Below, one piece after another: positions 1 to 8,838 of a DNA stretch of 53,731 nt. The first letter of the stretch is position 1, and every line of letters begins with the position of its first letter. Below the pieces are notes generated by a model. That model saw only the letters and a program-made list of their open reading frames with translations. It ran no database searches and was not told the origin of the DNA. Origin of the DNA: Paenibacillus barengoltzii NBRC 101215 (GTDB lineage Bacteria > Bacillota > Bacilli > Paenibacillales > Paenibacillaceae); the NCBI RefSeq assembly GCF_004000745.1, contig NZ_BILV01000043.1:1-53731 (forward strand), written 5' to 3'. The translations under genes and the position numbers were made by a program.

Positions 1-83
1 AACCATATTTAGGATATTTTACAAACAATTTTTCTGTAATTTCTCATGTCAGGTTTGGTGCAAGGCTAGTGGGAAACTAGCCG

Positions 84-160
84 AAATCTATATGAAAAAC
101 CGAGTATATTCCAAATTTTTCTTCATCCGCACCATTTTGTATATGAAAAATCGAGTACCT
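84..160. repeat. Intergenic repeat array, two units, ~54-bp period
   Basis: Two units, near 85-106 and 139-158, each carry the core TATATGAAAAAYCGAGTA. The 23 bases at 84-106 recur exactly, inverted, at 12875-12897, and 139-158 recurs inverted at 12978-12997 with one mismatch. The spacer between units also aligns in part with the second locus (ATTCC, then TTTTTC-TTC, then TCCGC). A small hairpin (GGCTAGT/ACTAGCC, 64-82) lies just upstream. Positions 1-217 otherwise hold no gene that I can support. Confidence 0.8.
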
Positions 161-220
161 TTCCGATATTAGATAGAGTAGCGATTTCCAATATACATAA
201 AAAAGGGAGAAACCACATTG

Positions 221-1441
221 ATGAACGAAACGAGCATGTTCTCTCGCAACAATGCAAGACGCCTGTTGCTTCTAGCGCTCGCCCTAGGCTGCCTCCTCTC
301 CGGCGGCATCAGCTGGGCCGCCGCCCCGGCTCCCGCCGCCGCCGCAAGCACAGCGACGGCGGCGCCGGCCAAAAACGTCGTCCTGCTGGACTCAGCCAGC
401 GGACGTGCGTTTGTGCCGAGCCGGGCCTTAGACGGACTGAACGGCATCCACGTTCAGTGGGACGCGGCCCGGCAGCAGCTGACGATCGCGCAGGGCGAAG
501 CCACGTCCGCGATCCTGAAGGCCGGCTCCGCCAAAGCCGAAGTCAATGGCGAGCCGGTCGCCTTAGCCGACGCGCCGTTCGCCCTGGCCGGCGCAACCTA
601 CGTGCCGCTGCAGTTCGTCAGCGCCACGTTCAATTTGCCGGCGGAATGGGACAAGGCCGCCGGCTCCATTACGCTGGGTCAAGGCGATGCCCGCTTGACC
701 CTGCCGTACGCGAGCCGCAGCGCGCTCACCAGCGCCGGCGCCTCCAAAGCGATCGTCAGCGCGCGCAAGACGTTCAAAGTCGGCGGACGTTCCTTCTCCA
801 CGCAGATGGTCACCATCTCGCTGATGGATCCGAAGGTCCGCCTAAAGGTCGCGCTCGCTGGCGACGCGATTGGCAAAGTCGAGGAGTTGAGCAGCCTCGC
901 CAAGCGCCACAAAGCGGTTGCCGCCATCAACGGCACGTTCTTCAACGCTTATACCGATAACGCCTACAAAGCGCCTTACGGCTATATCGTCAGCGGCGGC
1001 GCGTTGAAGATGAAGGCTTCCGGCGACAAGCGTACGATCTTCACCTATGACTCCAACCTGCTGGCGCGGTTAATCCCTGGCGAAGACTTCAATGATGCCT
1101 TTAACGCAGGCACGATGGAAGGAGCGCTTCAAGCCGGACCACGACTTGTGGTCAATGGCAAAGTGGCCATCGACGTTAAAGCTGAGGGCTTCAAGGACCC
1201 GAAAATCCTCACCGGCGGCGGTGCCCGCAGCGCCCTGGGGATCACGCGGGACCATAAGCTGATCCTGCTGACCACCGGCGGTGCCACGATTCCGCAGCTG
1301 GCGGAAATCATGAAGCAAGCCGGCGCGTACCAAGCGATGAACCTTGACGGCGGCGCTTCCAGCGGCTTGTATTATAACGGTAAATACCTGACCCAGCCGG
1401 GCCGCAAAATCAGCAATGCGCTGATCGTCACCTACCAATAA
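221..1441 (+). CDS. Secreted phosphodiester glycosidase (NAGPA-type) with copper-amine-oxidase-like stalk domain
   Basis: About 406 residues. The start is ATG 221 (a TTG at 218 is also possible), with AGGGAGA about 10 bases upstream. A signal peptide with a long hydrophobic stretch occupies roughly residues 12-36 and is followed by an Ala/Pro-rich linker. Residues ~50-150 look like the stalk domain named after copper amine oxidase N-termini (paired 'FVPSRAL' and 'YVPLQFV' motifs). Residues ~190-405 match the phosphodiester glycosidase/NAGPA family: 'INGTFFN', 'GPRLVVNGK', and the C-terminal 'MNLDGGASSGLYY' expected near the active site. Family members act on phosphodiester-linked sugars; in Bacillales they are often wall-associated exoproteins. 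The true substrate is unknown and could be a wall glycopolymer. It is monocistronic and followed by a terminator. Confidence 0.85.
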   Translation: MNETSMFSRNNARRLLLLALALGCLLSGGISWAAAPAPAAAASTATAAPAKNVVLLDSASGRAFVPSRALDGLNGIHVQWDAARQQLTIAQGEATSAILKAGSAKAEVNGEPVALADAPFALAGATYVPLQFVSATFNLPAEWDKAAGSITLGQGDARLTLPYASRSALTSAGASKAIVSARKTFKVGGRSFSTQMVTISLMDPKVRLKVALAGDAIGKVEELSSLAKRHKAVAAINGTFFNAYTDNAYKAPYGYIVSGGALKMKASGDKRTIFTYDSNLLARLIPGEDFNDAFNAGTMEGALQAGPRLVVNGKVAIDVKAEGFKDPKILTGGGARSALGITRDHKLILLTTGGATIPQLAEIMKQAGAYQAMNLDGGASSGLYYNGKYLTQPGRKISNALIVTYQ

Positions 1442-1563
1442 ATAAGCCACCAATTAACTTAACAACGAAGCCTCGGCTAAAGCCACCAAAGGACTGTCAA
1501 GCGAACCGAACCCAAAAATACCGAACCTAAGAATCGAGCCACAGAACCAAACCAAACCAAACG

Positions 1564-1625
1564 AAAAACGGCACTTCCAAGGAGCTCCCCAACAAAGGAA
1601 CAGGCTCCTAAGAAGTGCCGTCTTT
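1564..1625. terminator. Convergent intrinsic terminator
   Basis: Arms ACGGCACTTC (1568-1577) and GAAGTGCCGT (1612-1621) enclose a second GGAGC/GCTCC pairing. Short A and T tracts flank the hairpin, so it can serve both the glycosidase (+) and the xylFGH operon (-). Confidence 0.8.
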
Positions 1626-1638
1626 ATTCATCAACCTC

Positions 1639-2832
1639 TTATCTCAACCCTTTACGCCGGTTCGAAATGTCGAGCCATACGGCAAAGACGAGAATCGAAC
1701 CCTTCACCACGTATTGCCAGAACGACTCCAGCCCCATCAGCGACATTCCATTGTCGAGCGAAGTCATGACCAGCGCACCGATCAAAGCGCCGAGCACCGT
1801 CCCCGCGCCGCCCATCAACGATGTCCCGCCGATGACGCAAGCTGCGATCGCATCCATCTCTGCCATGTTCCCGGCGGTGATCGTCGCCGAAGCCAGGCGC
1901 GACGTCAAGATAATCGACGCGATGGACGCCAGCAACCCGCTGAGCAGGAAGACGGTCATCGTCTTGCGGCGGATGTTGATACCGGACAGCCGAGCCGCTT
2001 CCAGGTTACCGCCAATGGCATAAATGTGCCGGCCGAAGGTCGTTTTGGTGGACAGGAAGAAGAAAATGGCCGCCAGCACGATAACGAAGATGATTGGGAA
2101 CGGAATGCCTTTATAGGCATTCATCACAAGCACGAAAGCGATGACCAGCAGGGAGAGCGCCGCCATCTTGATCACGTCCACCACAAACGGCGCCACCTCG
2201 AAGCCATATTTCTGCCGGGAACGGCGTTTACGCAGCGTACTCCATACAATCAGAGCGATGGCCAAAACCCCAAGGATGATGCCGAATCCCGAGGCAAAAT
2301 ACGCGTTACCTAACAGCGCCAGCACTTTATCGGAGACCGGGATTGTCATCGATTTCGTCACGCCCATCAGCGTCCCGCGAAAGACCATCATGCCCCCCAA
2401 TGTGACGATAAAGGCGGGGATCATTTTGTAAGCGACCAGCCAGCCTTGCACCAAGCCTAAGATCGCGCCAGCCGCCAGCGTTGCGAGAATGACTACAATC
2501 GCCGGAAGCTCCAGCCAGTTGCTAAAGATCGCGGCAAGTCCGCCGGTTAACCCCAAGATAGAGCCCACCGACAAGTCGATATGCCCGGCGACGATCACCA
2601 GGACCATCCCAATTGCCAAGATCGAGGTCACCGACATTTGCGTAAACAGGTTAGATAAGTTCCGCGGCGTCAAAAAGGTGGGGTCCAGCAGGCCAAAAAA
2701 CACCCAGATCAACACCAGTGCCCCCACCATCGTGTAGGCGCGCACGTCCATTTTGCCGAACAGGCTGCCCCACAGCGTCGACTTTACCGCCGAACCGTCC
2801 GTTTGTTTACCGATTTCCTTTTGAAGCTCCAT
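1639..2832 (-). CDS. xylH: D-xylose ABC transporter permease XylH
   Basis: 397 residues, close to E. coli XylH in length. It is a polytopic membrane protein of the BPD_transp_2 type. Hallmark segments are 'GMVLVIVAGHIDLSVGS' near residues 75-92, 'GGNLEAARLSGIN' in the cytoplasmic coupling region and 'AACVIGGTSLMGG' near the C-terminus, all shared with XylH. It forms the channel for sugar delivered by XylF and powered by XylG. Last gene of the xylFGH operon; its ATG lies 2 bases after the xylG stop with GGAGGG 8 bases upstream, so translation is probably coupled. The start is unambiguous. MmsB/GguB permeases are the nearest alternative, but the binding protein favours xylose. Confidence 0.9.
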   Translation of the reverse strand: MELQKEIGKQTDGSAVKSTLWGSLFGKMDVRAYTMVGALVLIWVFFGLLDPTFLTPRNLSNLFTQMSVTSILAIGMVLVIVAGHIDLSVGSILGLTGGLAAIFSNWLELPAIVVILATLAAGAILGLVQGWLVAYKMIPAFIVTLGGMMVFRGTLMGVTKSMTIPVSDKVLALLGNAYFASGFGIILGVLAIALIVWSTLRKRRSRQKYGFEVAPFVVDVIKMAALSLLVIAFVLVMNAYKGIPFPIIFVIVLAAIFFFLSTKTTFGRHIYAIGGNLEAARLSGINIRRKTMTVFLLSGLLASIASIILTSRLASATITAGNMAEMDAIAACVIGGTSLMGGAGTVLGALIGALVMTSLDNGMSLMGLESFWQYVVKGSILVFAVWLDISNRRKGLR

Positions 2833-2834
2833 GT

Positions 2835-4346
2835 TTATTTCCCTCCTGTTGCGGCTTGCATAATATTTTCTTGGGTCGCTTCGCGCCAGTCGAACTCCCG
2901 GACGAATCGGCCTTCACTCATCACCAGAATCCGGTCGCTCATCCCAAGCACCTCTGGAAGCTCCGAGGAAATCATGATGATCGCCACGCCCTGGTCGACC
3001 AGCTGATTCATCAAATGATAAATCTCATATTTCGCCCCGACATCAATGCCGCGGGTTGGTTCGTCCATAATCAGAATTTTCGGGTCAGACATCAGCCATT
3101 TGCCGACGACGACCTTCTGCTGGTTCCCGCCGGACAACGTACCGACAGGGGTTTCCAACGATGCGGTTTTCGTCTTTAAATCCTGCACATATTTCAGACC
3201 CCAGCGGATTTCCTCGTTATCGTTAATCACACCAAACTTCGAGACCTTCGCCAACGTCGCCATCGTTGTATTCGTCTTGACGTCCATCCCCATGACGAGA
3301 CCTTGACGCTTGCGATCCTCGCTGACGAGGGCGAGTCCGGCGCGAATGGCATCGGAAACGGAGCGAATCCGCACCGGTTTGCCTTCGACGAAGACCTCAC
3401 CTGTCGCCTTGCCGCCGTAAGCGCCAAACAGGCTGCTGACCAGCTCCGTCCGGCCGGCCCCCATTAATCCCGCGATGCCGAGGATTTCCCCTTTGCGCAC
3501 CTGGAAGCTGACATCCTTAATCACCCTCTGATTCCGCTTCTCCGGATGCCACACGTTATAGTTTCGAACCTCCAGCACGGTATCCGATGGGCGATGCTCC
3601 ACCCGCGGGTACCGTTCCGTCAGCTCCCGTCCGACCATCAGCGATACGACTTGGTCGTCATTCGTTTCCTTGCGATCCAACGTCGCGATCGTGCGGCCGT
3701 CGCGAAGTACCGTAATCGAGTCGGCCAGAGCAAACACCTCCGGCATCTTGTGCGAGATATATACGCAAGACACCCCTTCGCTGCGCAGTTGATTTAGGAT
3801 GTCCATCAAGATCGCCACTTCACTTTCCGTTAAAGCGGCTGTAGGTTCATCCAGAATCAATATCTGCGTATGCTTGGACAGTGCCTTGGCGATCTCCACC
3901 AATTGCTGCTGGCCGATGCCGAGACTGCCGATTTTGGTGTCCGGAGAAATATTCAGTCCAACCCGCTTCAACCATTGCGCCGCATTATGATACAGCTCAT
4001 CCCACTGGATCACGCCGCGTTTGGTGGGTTCTGCCCCAAGGAAAATATTCTCGCCAACCGTCATCTCCTTCACAAGCGCCAGCTCCTGGTGAATGATGGC
4101 GATGCCGGCTTTTTCCGCATCGGCAATGCCTTGGAACTGCTTCTTCTCGCCGCCGATGACGATGTCCCCGCTATAGGTGCCGGCTGGATACAAGCCGCTT
4201 AGCACCTTCATCAGCGTGGATTTACCCGCTCCGTTCTCGCCGCACAGCGCGTGAATTTCCCCTTTACGCACTTGGAAGTTTACGCGGTCAAGGGCTTTCA
4301 CGCCAGGAAACTCCTTGCTGATGTTCACCATTTCCAATACATACAT
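2835..4346 (-). CDS. xylG: D-xylose ABC transporter ATPase XylG (duplicated ABC domains)
   Basis: 503 residues with two fused ABC domains, as in all CUT2 sugar ATPases. The first has Walker A 'GENGAGKST', signature 'LGIGQQQLVEIAKAL' and Walker B 'ILILDEPTAAL'. The second has a degenerate P-loop 'GLMGAGRTEL', signature 'LSGGNQQKVVVGKW' and 'ILIMDEPTRGIDVG'. It hydrolyses ATP on the cytoplasmic face to drive XylH. ATG 4346 has AAGGAGA upstream. The 114-base gap to xylF contains a small hairpin (4441-4456), a usual way of keeping binding-protein mRNA more abundant than that of the membrane subunits. Close homologues include MmsA/GguA. Confidence 0.92.
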   Translation of the reverse strand: MYVLEMVNISKEFPGVKALDRVNFQVRKGEIHALCGENGAGKSTLMKVLSGLYPAGTYSGDIVIGGEKKQFQGIADAEKAGIAIIHQELALVKEMTVGENIFLGAEPTKRGVIQWDELYHNAAQWLKRVGLNISPDTKIGSLGIGQQQLVEIAKALSKHTQILILDEPTAALTESEVAILMDILNQLRSEGVSCVYISHKMPEVFALADSITVLRDGRTIATLDRKETNDDQVVSLMVGRELTERYPRVEHRPSDTVLEVRNYNVWHPEKRNQRVIKDVSFQVRKGEILGIAGLMGAGRTELVSSLFGAYGGKATGEVFVEGKPVRIRSVSDAIRAGLALVSEDRKRQGLVMGMDVKTNTTMATLAKVSKFGVINDNEEIRWGLKYVQDLKTKTASLETPVGTLSGGNQQKVVVGKWLMSDPKILIMDEPTRGIDVGAKYEIYHLMNQLVDQGVAIIMISSELPEVLGMSDRILVMSEGRFVREFDWREATQENIMQAATGGK

Positions 4347-4440
4347 AGGCTTAGCTCTCCTTCATTCGCCTAAGGATCGGCGAATAGCGCGAAACCAAGG
4401 AGGCGCCGAAGCGCTCCCTGATTTTCGCCGCTTCCGCCCT

Positions 4441-4456
4441 AACCGGGTATCCGGTT
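4441..4456 (-). other. Intercistronic hairpin after xylF
   Basis: AACCGG-GTAT-CCGGTT is a perfect 6-bp stem directly after the xylF stop codon, in the 114-base xylF-xylG gap, with no T tract. It may stabilise the xylF 3' end or attenuate read-through. The call rests on sequence shape only. Confidence 0.4.
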
Positions 4457-4460
4457 CGTA

Positions 4461-5564
4461 TTACTTCGGCCATTGATCCTTGGGTACGTTTTTGTACACG
4501 TCCTCCAGCTTGTGGAACCCGTCATCAATTACGACATTCAGGCTATCCTTGTTGACTGGAATCGGATCCAGCAACACGGAAGGTACGTCAATCTTACCGT
4601 TGTTGACCGTTTTATCGGCTTGGACTTCCTCGCCTTTGGCGGCTGCAACGGCCATTTCTGCAGCGGTGGTAGCAATCGATTTAATCGGCTTGTAGACGGT
4701 CATCAGCTGCGTTCCTTCAGCGATCCGTTGAACTGCAGCCAAGTCTGCATCCTGCCCGGATACCGGGATTTTGCCGGCCATTCCTTGGGCGTTTAACGCT
4801 TGGATAACCCCGCCGGCCGTACCGTCATTTGCAGCAACTACGCCCTGGATATCATTGTTATTGGCGGTCAGCGCGTTCTCCATGTTCTTCAGCGCTTCCT
4901 CCGGCTTCCAGTCCTTGGAGAACTGGTCATAGACGATCTTGATATCGCCTTTCTCCTCCAGCGGTTTCAGCACGTTCATCGCGCCTTCCTTAAACATGTG
5001 CGCGTTGTTGTCCGTATCCGCACCGCCGATGTATACGATGTTGCCCTTTGGTGCGGCATCAATGACAGCTTGGGCTTGGAGTTCACCGACCCGAACGTTA
5101 TCGAAGGAGATGTAGTAGTCAACGTCCGAGTTTCGAATCAAACGGTCATATGCGATGACCTTGATGCCTTCTTTGTGCGCTTTTTCCACGATTGGTGCAG
5201 TCGCTTCCGCGTTATGCGCGATGACGACCAATACGTCAACGCCTTGCGAAATCAGCTGCTCAGCTTGGCTCAACTGGGTTGCATCGTCACCGTTTGCCGC
5301 AAGCACCTTCACTTCGCCCCCGAGCTCTTCGACTTTAGCGGTGAATAAATCCCGGTCCTTCTGCCAGCGTTCTTCCTTCAGGGTGTCCATGGACATCCCG
5401 ATCACGATTTTCCCGTCGTCCTTGCCTCCAGCCGTGCTGCCCGCATTGTTCGTTGCGTTCCCGCTGTTGGCGCTGCCATCCGATACAATTCCGCAGCCTG
5501 CCAGGGTGGAAGCCAACAAAATGGCCGCCAAACTTAACCGTACAAAATGACTGTGTTTTTTCAC
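4461..5564 (-). CDS. xylF: D-xylose-binding lipoprotein XylF
   Basis: 367 residues. Lipoprotein signal peptide with lipobox 'LAGC' (Cys about residue 24), then a Ser/Asn/Gly-rich tether. The mature part is a type-I periplasmic binding fold with a XylF-specific series of motifs: 'ERWQKDRD', 'AYDRLI', 'YISFDN', 'ENALTANNN' and 'ISGQDADL'-like 'VSGQDADLA'. E. coli XylF carries nearly the same series, which is why I call xylose rather than the broader ChvE group. It captures sugar outside the membrane for XylGH. Start is GTG (5562-5564) behind GAAGGGG. The upstream region holds a cre-like site and direct repeats suited to the AraC-type regulator encoded next door. Confidence 0.9.
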   Translation of the reverse strand: MKKHSHFVRLSLAAILLASTLAGCGIVSDGSANSGNATNNAGSTAGGKDDGKIVIGMSMDTLKEERWQKDRDLFTAKVEELGGEVKVLAANGDDATQLSQAEQLISQGVDVLVVIAHNAEATAPIVEKAHKEGIKVIAYDRLIRNSDVDYYISFDNVRVGELQAQAVIDAAPKGNIVYIGGADTDNNAHMFKEGAMNVLKPLEEKGDIKIVYDQFSKDWKPEEALKNMENALTANNNDIQGVVAANDGTAGGVIQALNAQGMAGKIPVSGQDADLAAVQRIAEGTQLMTVYKPIKSIATTAAEMAVAAAKGEEVQADKTVNNGKIDVPSVLLDPIPVNKDSLNVVIDDGFHKLEDVYKNVPKDQWPK

Positions 5565-5700
5565 TATGCCTACGCCCCTTCTTTTTGAAGAATTGAGTAA
5601 TGATTGCGCTTACATGAATATCGTAGCACTGCTTCCCTTACTTCGGTTCGGTCAAAGCCTGCACTCGTTTGCGCTTGTTCTGCATTCCTTTGTCATCGGA

Positions 5701-5729
5701 TGTAAATGCTTTCATAACCGATGCTTTCA
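5701..5729 (-). promoter_or_regulatory. cre-like site plus 15-bp-spaced direct repeats upstream of xylF
   Basis: On the minus strand TGAAAGCATTTACA (5701-5714) matches the CcpA cre pattern at all but one position (A for the central G). TGAAAGCAT occurs twice in direct orientation, 15 bases apart (5706-5714 and 5721-5729). AraC-type response regulators usually bind direct repeats, so this could be the YesN-like operator. Both roles are inferred from pattern and position, about 140-165 bases before the GTG. Confidence 0.5.
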
Positions 5730-5752
5730 CTGGATTTTTTTGTGCAATCACA

Positions 5753-5782
5753 ACAAAAAAGTCCTTGTCTGGGACAAGGACT
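5753..5782 (-). terminator. Intrinsic terminator of the sensor operon
   Basis: Perfect stem GTCCTTGTC-TGG-GACAAGGAC at 5761-5781. On the minus strand it is followed by a run of T (complement of 5753-5760), 25 bases after the response-regulator stop. It separates the sensor operon from xylF. Confidence 0.9.
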
Positions 5783-5805
5783 CACTGAACTGCACGGAAG
5801 CATTA

Positions 5806-7377
5806 TTATTCCGTTTCGATTTGCTGACGATATTCGCTTGGGCTAATGCCGACGGCTTTCTTGAATACCCGGCTAAAATAATTGGGATCTTTGTAGCCTA
5901 CCTCATAACAAATTTCCTTCAGACTTAACGAGCGCCCGGCGATCAGCCGCTTCGCCTCCTCAATCCGCAGTCGGGTGAGATAGTCGCTGAAATTCTCTCC
6001 GGTCTGCAGCTTAAACAATTTGCTGAAGTAGTAAGGACTGAGATTCACATATTCCGCCGTTTGCTCCATCGAGATCTCTTCTTTGAACCGCTGGGTGACG
6101 AACAGGATCGCCCGCTGCACCACATGCGAACGGCTGTGTTCCTTTCGTTCCCGCAGGCTATCCATCCAGATGCCAAGCCGGTGCAGTACGCGTTCCCGCA
6201 ACACTTCCGCATTCTCGCAAGCGCGAAGATCCTCAATTAACTCGGGACCGTCCCCTGCCTCCACGCCGCGGCTCAAATAGAGGAGCAGCCCAATTACATC
6301 CCCGCGCAGATGCGGAAAATCATCCGAACGCTCCTCCTGCAGGCGTTCAAATAACAGGTTAAAGCGCTCGGCAGCTTCGGCTTTGTCCTGCTGCAGCAGC
6401 GCATCCAGCAGCTTCTTCTCCTCATCCAGCGAAATCGCAGGGCTGCCCGAGCTTTCGGCGATATCGTCATAATGCCGAACGCAGACGATATCCTGCTCCT
6501 CCGCGCAGACGCGGACCGCTTCGCGGTACGAGCGGCTTAGCCCGTCCCAGCCCTCGCGAACGCCGCCGATCCCAACAGACAGCGGCAGCCCAAAGCGCTC
6601 CTCCACCTGGCTGCGCAACCGCTCGCCCCATTCCAGCGCCATCACCCGCTGCTCATACCCCGGCCGTCCCGGCGGCAACGGGATAAACAAAGCAATCTTA
6701 TGGCCCACTACCGGGCTGACTAGGCAGGACAACCCCGGCTTCGCCCATTGCTTGACCGCTTCGTAAATCTCCTTCTTAGCCACCTGGAAGCTGGCCCATT
6801 CTTTGGGGTTATGCTTCGCAAACGACAGGACCATCGCATAGCCCTTCCGCCACTGGAGGTTCAGCATCCGAGCCAGTTGGTCGGCTTCTACCTCCTGCGC
6901 ATATTCCAGCATCAACATCAGCGACAGCTCGTTCTCCGCCAGCGGTAATAGATGAGAGAGCTTCTCCTGCAAGGAGAGCTGCTCATCCCGGGCCCGCTTC
7001 GCCTCTTCGGTTTCAGCGATCAGATGCTTCAATACGTCTAGAATTTCTTCCCGCCGGGCCGGCTTCAGCAGATATTCCCGCACGCCAAGCGCCAACCCCT
7101 CCTTCGCATAGGCAAAATAATCATGGGCCGTGATAATCACCACCCGAGCCCCCGGTTGACGGGCCATGATCTCCCGTACCGCTTCCAATCCTTGAATCCC
7201 GGGCATTTTGATATCCATAAAAATAAAATCCGGCCGTTCCTCCTCCGCCAACTGGATCGCCCTGCGCCCGTTCTCCGCATGAACAAACCGGAACGTATCC
7301 GGCATCGCGTGACGGATCATCATTTCCAGACCTTCTCGTTCCAATGCTTCATCATCCGCAATCAGCAAAGTGTACAT
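5806..7377 (-). CDS. YesN-like response regulator, AraC-type output (xylose three-component system)
   Basis: 523 residues. The N-terminal receiver domain has acidic residues 'ADDE' near residue 8 and phospho-acceptor Asp55 in 'FMDIKMPG'. A middle region of ~250 residues, typical of YesN-type regulators, is followed by an AraC double helix-turn-helix from ~420 ('YVNLSPYYFSKLFK' and 'YEVGYKDPNYFSRVFKK'). Once phosphorylated by the LytS-like kinase it should activate transcription, most likely of xylFGH, whose promoter region is only about 200 bases downstream across the terminator. In Clostridium beijerinckii the XylFII-LytS-YesN system does this. ATG 7377 has GAAGGGGG upstream, and the gap to the kinase gene is 21 bases. 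Confidence 0.88.
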   Translation of the reverse strand: MYTLLIADDEALEREGLEMMIRHAMPDTFRFVHAENGRRAIQLAEEERPDFIFMDIKMPGIQGLEAVREIMARQPGARVVIITAHDYFAYAKEGLALGVREYLLKPARREEILDVLKHLIAETEEAKRARDEQLSLQEKLSHLLPLAENELSLMLMLEYAQEVEADQLARMLNLQWRKGYAMVLSFAKHNPKEWASFQVAKKEIYEAVKQWAKPGLSCLVSPVVGHKIALFIPLPPGRPGYEQRVMALEWGERLRSQVEERFGLPLSVGIGGVREGWDGLSRSYREAVRVCAEEQDIVCVRHYDDIAESSGSPAISLDEEKKLLDALLQQDKAEAAERFNLLFERLQEERSDDFPHLRGDVIGLLLYLSRGVEAGDGPELIEDLRACENAEVLRERVLHRLGIWMDSLRERKEHSRSHVVQRAILFVTQRFKEEISMEQTAEYVNLSPYYFSKLFKLQTGENFSDYLTRLRIEEAKRLIAGRSLSLKEICYEVGYKDPNYFSRVFKKAVGISPSEYRQQIETE

Positions 7378-7398
7378 TTCGGATTCCCCCTTCCCGTC

Positions 7399-8838
7399 CT
7401 ATGAAATCCCTATGCGCAGTGGCAGCGTGAACCGGACGGCGGTGCCTGCCCCTTCCTCGCTGTCGATCTCGATTTGTTCCTCACCGTCAAAAAATAAATG
7501 CAGCCGCTTGAACACATTATGCGTACCCAGGCCGGTCGAATGCCGTTTACCACCAAATTGCGGAGCGTCTCCGCGCACCGATTGCAGCAGCCGATCCACC
7601 GTTTCTCGGCTCATGCCAACCCCGTTATCGCGGATTTCGATTTCGACCCGATCCTCCTCGCTAAGGCGAATCACCAGTTCCAGCACAGCCCCTTCCTCCA
7701 TATGCTCGATGCCGTGAACAAAAGCGTTCTCCAGAATTGGCTGAAGGGTTAAGCAAGGAACTCGCCCGTCCAATGTCCGTTCGTCGATGTTCATCTTGAA
7801 GGCAATCCGATCGCGGAAGCGCGCCTTCTGGATGTTCATGTATTCCGTCACATGGGCCACCTCCTCGCGCAGCGGAACCGCCTGGTCCAGCTTCTGCAGG
7901 TTGTAGCGCAGCAGACGCGATACGGAAACAGCCAGATCGCTTGTCTTAGTCGCCCCTTCGAGATAGGCGAGCTTGGAAATCGAGTTTAAAGTATTAAATA
8001 AAAAATGCGGATTGATCTGGCTTTGCAGCGTCTTGAGCTCCAGCTCCTTCACCAGTCGGTCCTTCTCCAAGTTGTTAATATTCTCCGCCATCAACTGCTG
8101 GATATTGTCGATCATCCCGTTAAACGCCCGGCACAAAATACTGATCTCATCGTTGCTGTCGCTCTCCGGCGCCTTCGTGTCCATCCGCCCCTTAGAAATC
8201 TGTTTGGCGGTCGCGACCAGCCGGCGGATCGGATTGGTAATGCTGCGTGACAGCCAAATCGCCAGCAGAATGCTGAATGCCGCTGCCGTCACCACCAATA
8301 GAATGCCCAGCTTGTTCAGATTTCCGGTCGCATCCATCATCTCTTCGTAGATCGGCTTATATTGCTCTAGCTCCAAGTCGACCAGCTCCTGCGCCTCCTC
8401 GCGGATAAAACGCTGTGTCTGCTCCGCTTCGATATAAGCCCCGGCCATCGTATCGGAATCCTCGTAGCTAATCCGCTCAATCATCGCCTCGGCCTGCTCC
8501 AGGAAGGTGTCGATCAGGTTGCGATAATTGGCGAGGGCCAGGTCGCTGCCGCCAATCGTCCGGAGCCCGTCGAGATCCGATCGCAAGGACTTGACCGCAT
8601 TCAAATGCTTTACGACTTCGGGCAAGCTCTCCTGATCCAACTGCATAATGAATCGGTTCATCGACCGCATGTTCTCCCCCACCTCGTAGGAGATCTCTTT
8701 GTACAACAGAATGCGCTTCATCATCAGGTGATAGCTCTCTTGAACACTCTTTCCGCTTTGGAACAGGAAGAAGGACACCGAACTCATCACCAGCACCAAC
8801 AACGGAATAAACAGAAACAATTTACGGCGGATGCTCAT
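7399..8838 (-). CDS. LytS/YesM-like sensor histidine kinase
   Basis: 479 residues. N-terminal membrane helix (~6-26), an extracytoplasmic segment of ~150 residues, a second membrane helix (~175-197), HAMP, then a His_kinase domain with acceptor His in 'INPHFLFNTLNSISKL' and a HATPase domain ('ENAFVHG', 'DNGVGM', 'GLGTHNVFKRL'). It belongs to the group that signals to AraC-type regulators. It overlaps the upstream binding-protein gene by 4 bases (ATGA, 8835-8838), so the two proteins are made in step. This fits a receptor complex in which the anchored binding protein reports xylose occupancy to the kinase across the membrane. Confidence 0.9.
   Translation of the reverse strand: MSIRRKLFLFIPLLVLVMSSVSFFLFQSGKSVQESYHLMMKRILLYKEISYEVGENMRSMNRFIMQLDQESLPEVVKHLNAVKSLRSDLDGLRTIGGSDLALANYRNLIDTFLEQAEAMIERISYEDSDTMAGAYIEAEQTQRFIREEAQELVDLELEQYKPIYEEMMDATGNLNKLGILLVVTAAAFSILLAIWLSRSITNPIRRLVATAKQISKGRMDTKAPESDSNDEISILCRAFNGMIDNIQQLMAENINNLEKDRLVKELELKTLQSQINPHFLFNTLNSISKLAYLEGATKTSDLAVSVSRLLRYNLQKLDQAVPLREEVAHVTEYMNIQKARFRDRIAFKMNIDERTLDGRVPCLTLQPILENAFVHGIEHMEEGAVLELVIRLSEEDRVEIEIRDNGVGMSRETVDRLLQSVRGDAPQFGGKRHSTGLGTHNVFKRLHLFFDGEEQIEIDSEEGAGTAVRFTLPLRIGIS

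Noticed and set aside
5566..5928. Plus-strand frame of 120 codons between xylF and the response regulator gene
   Set aside because: It crosses the xylF control region and the terminator hairpin and runs antisense into the regulator gene; no ribosome site.
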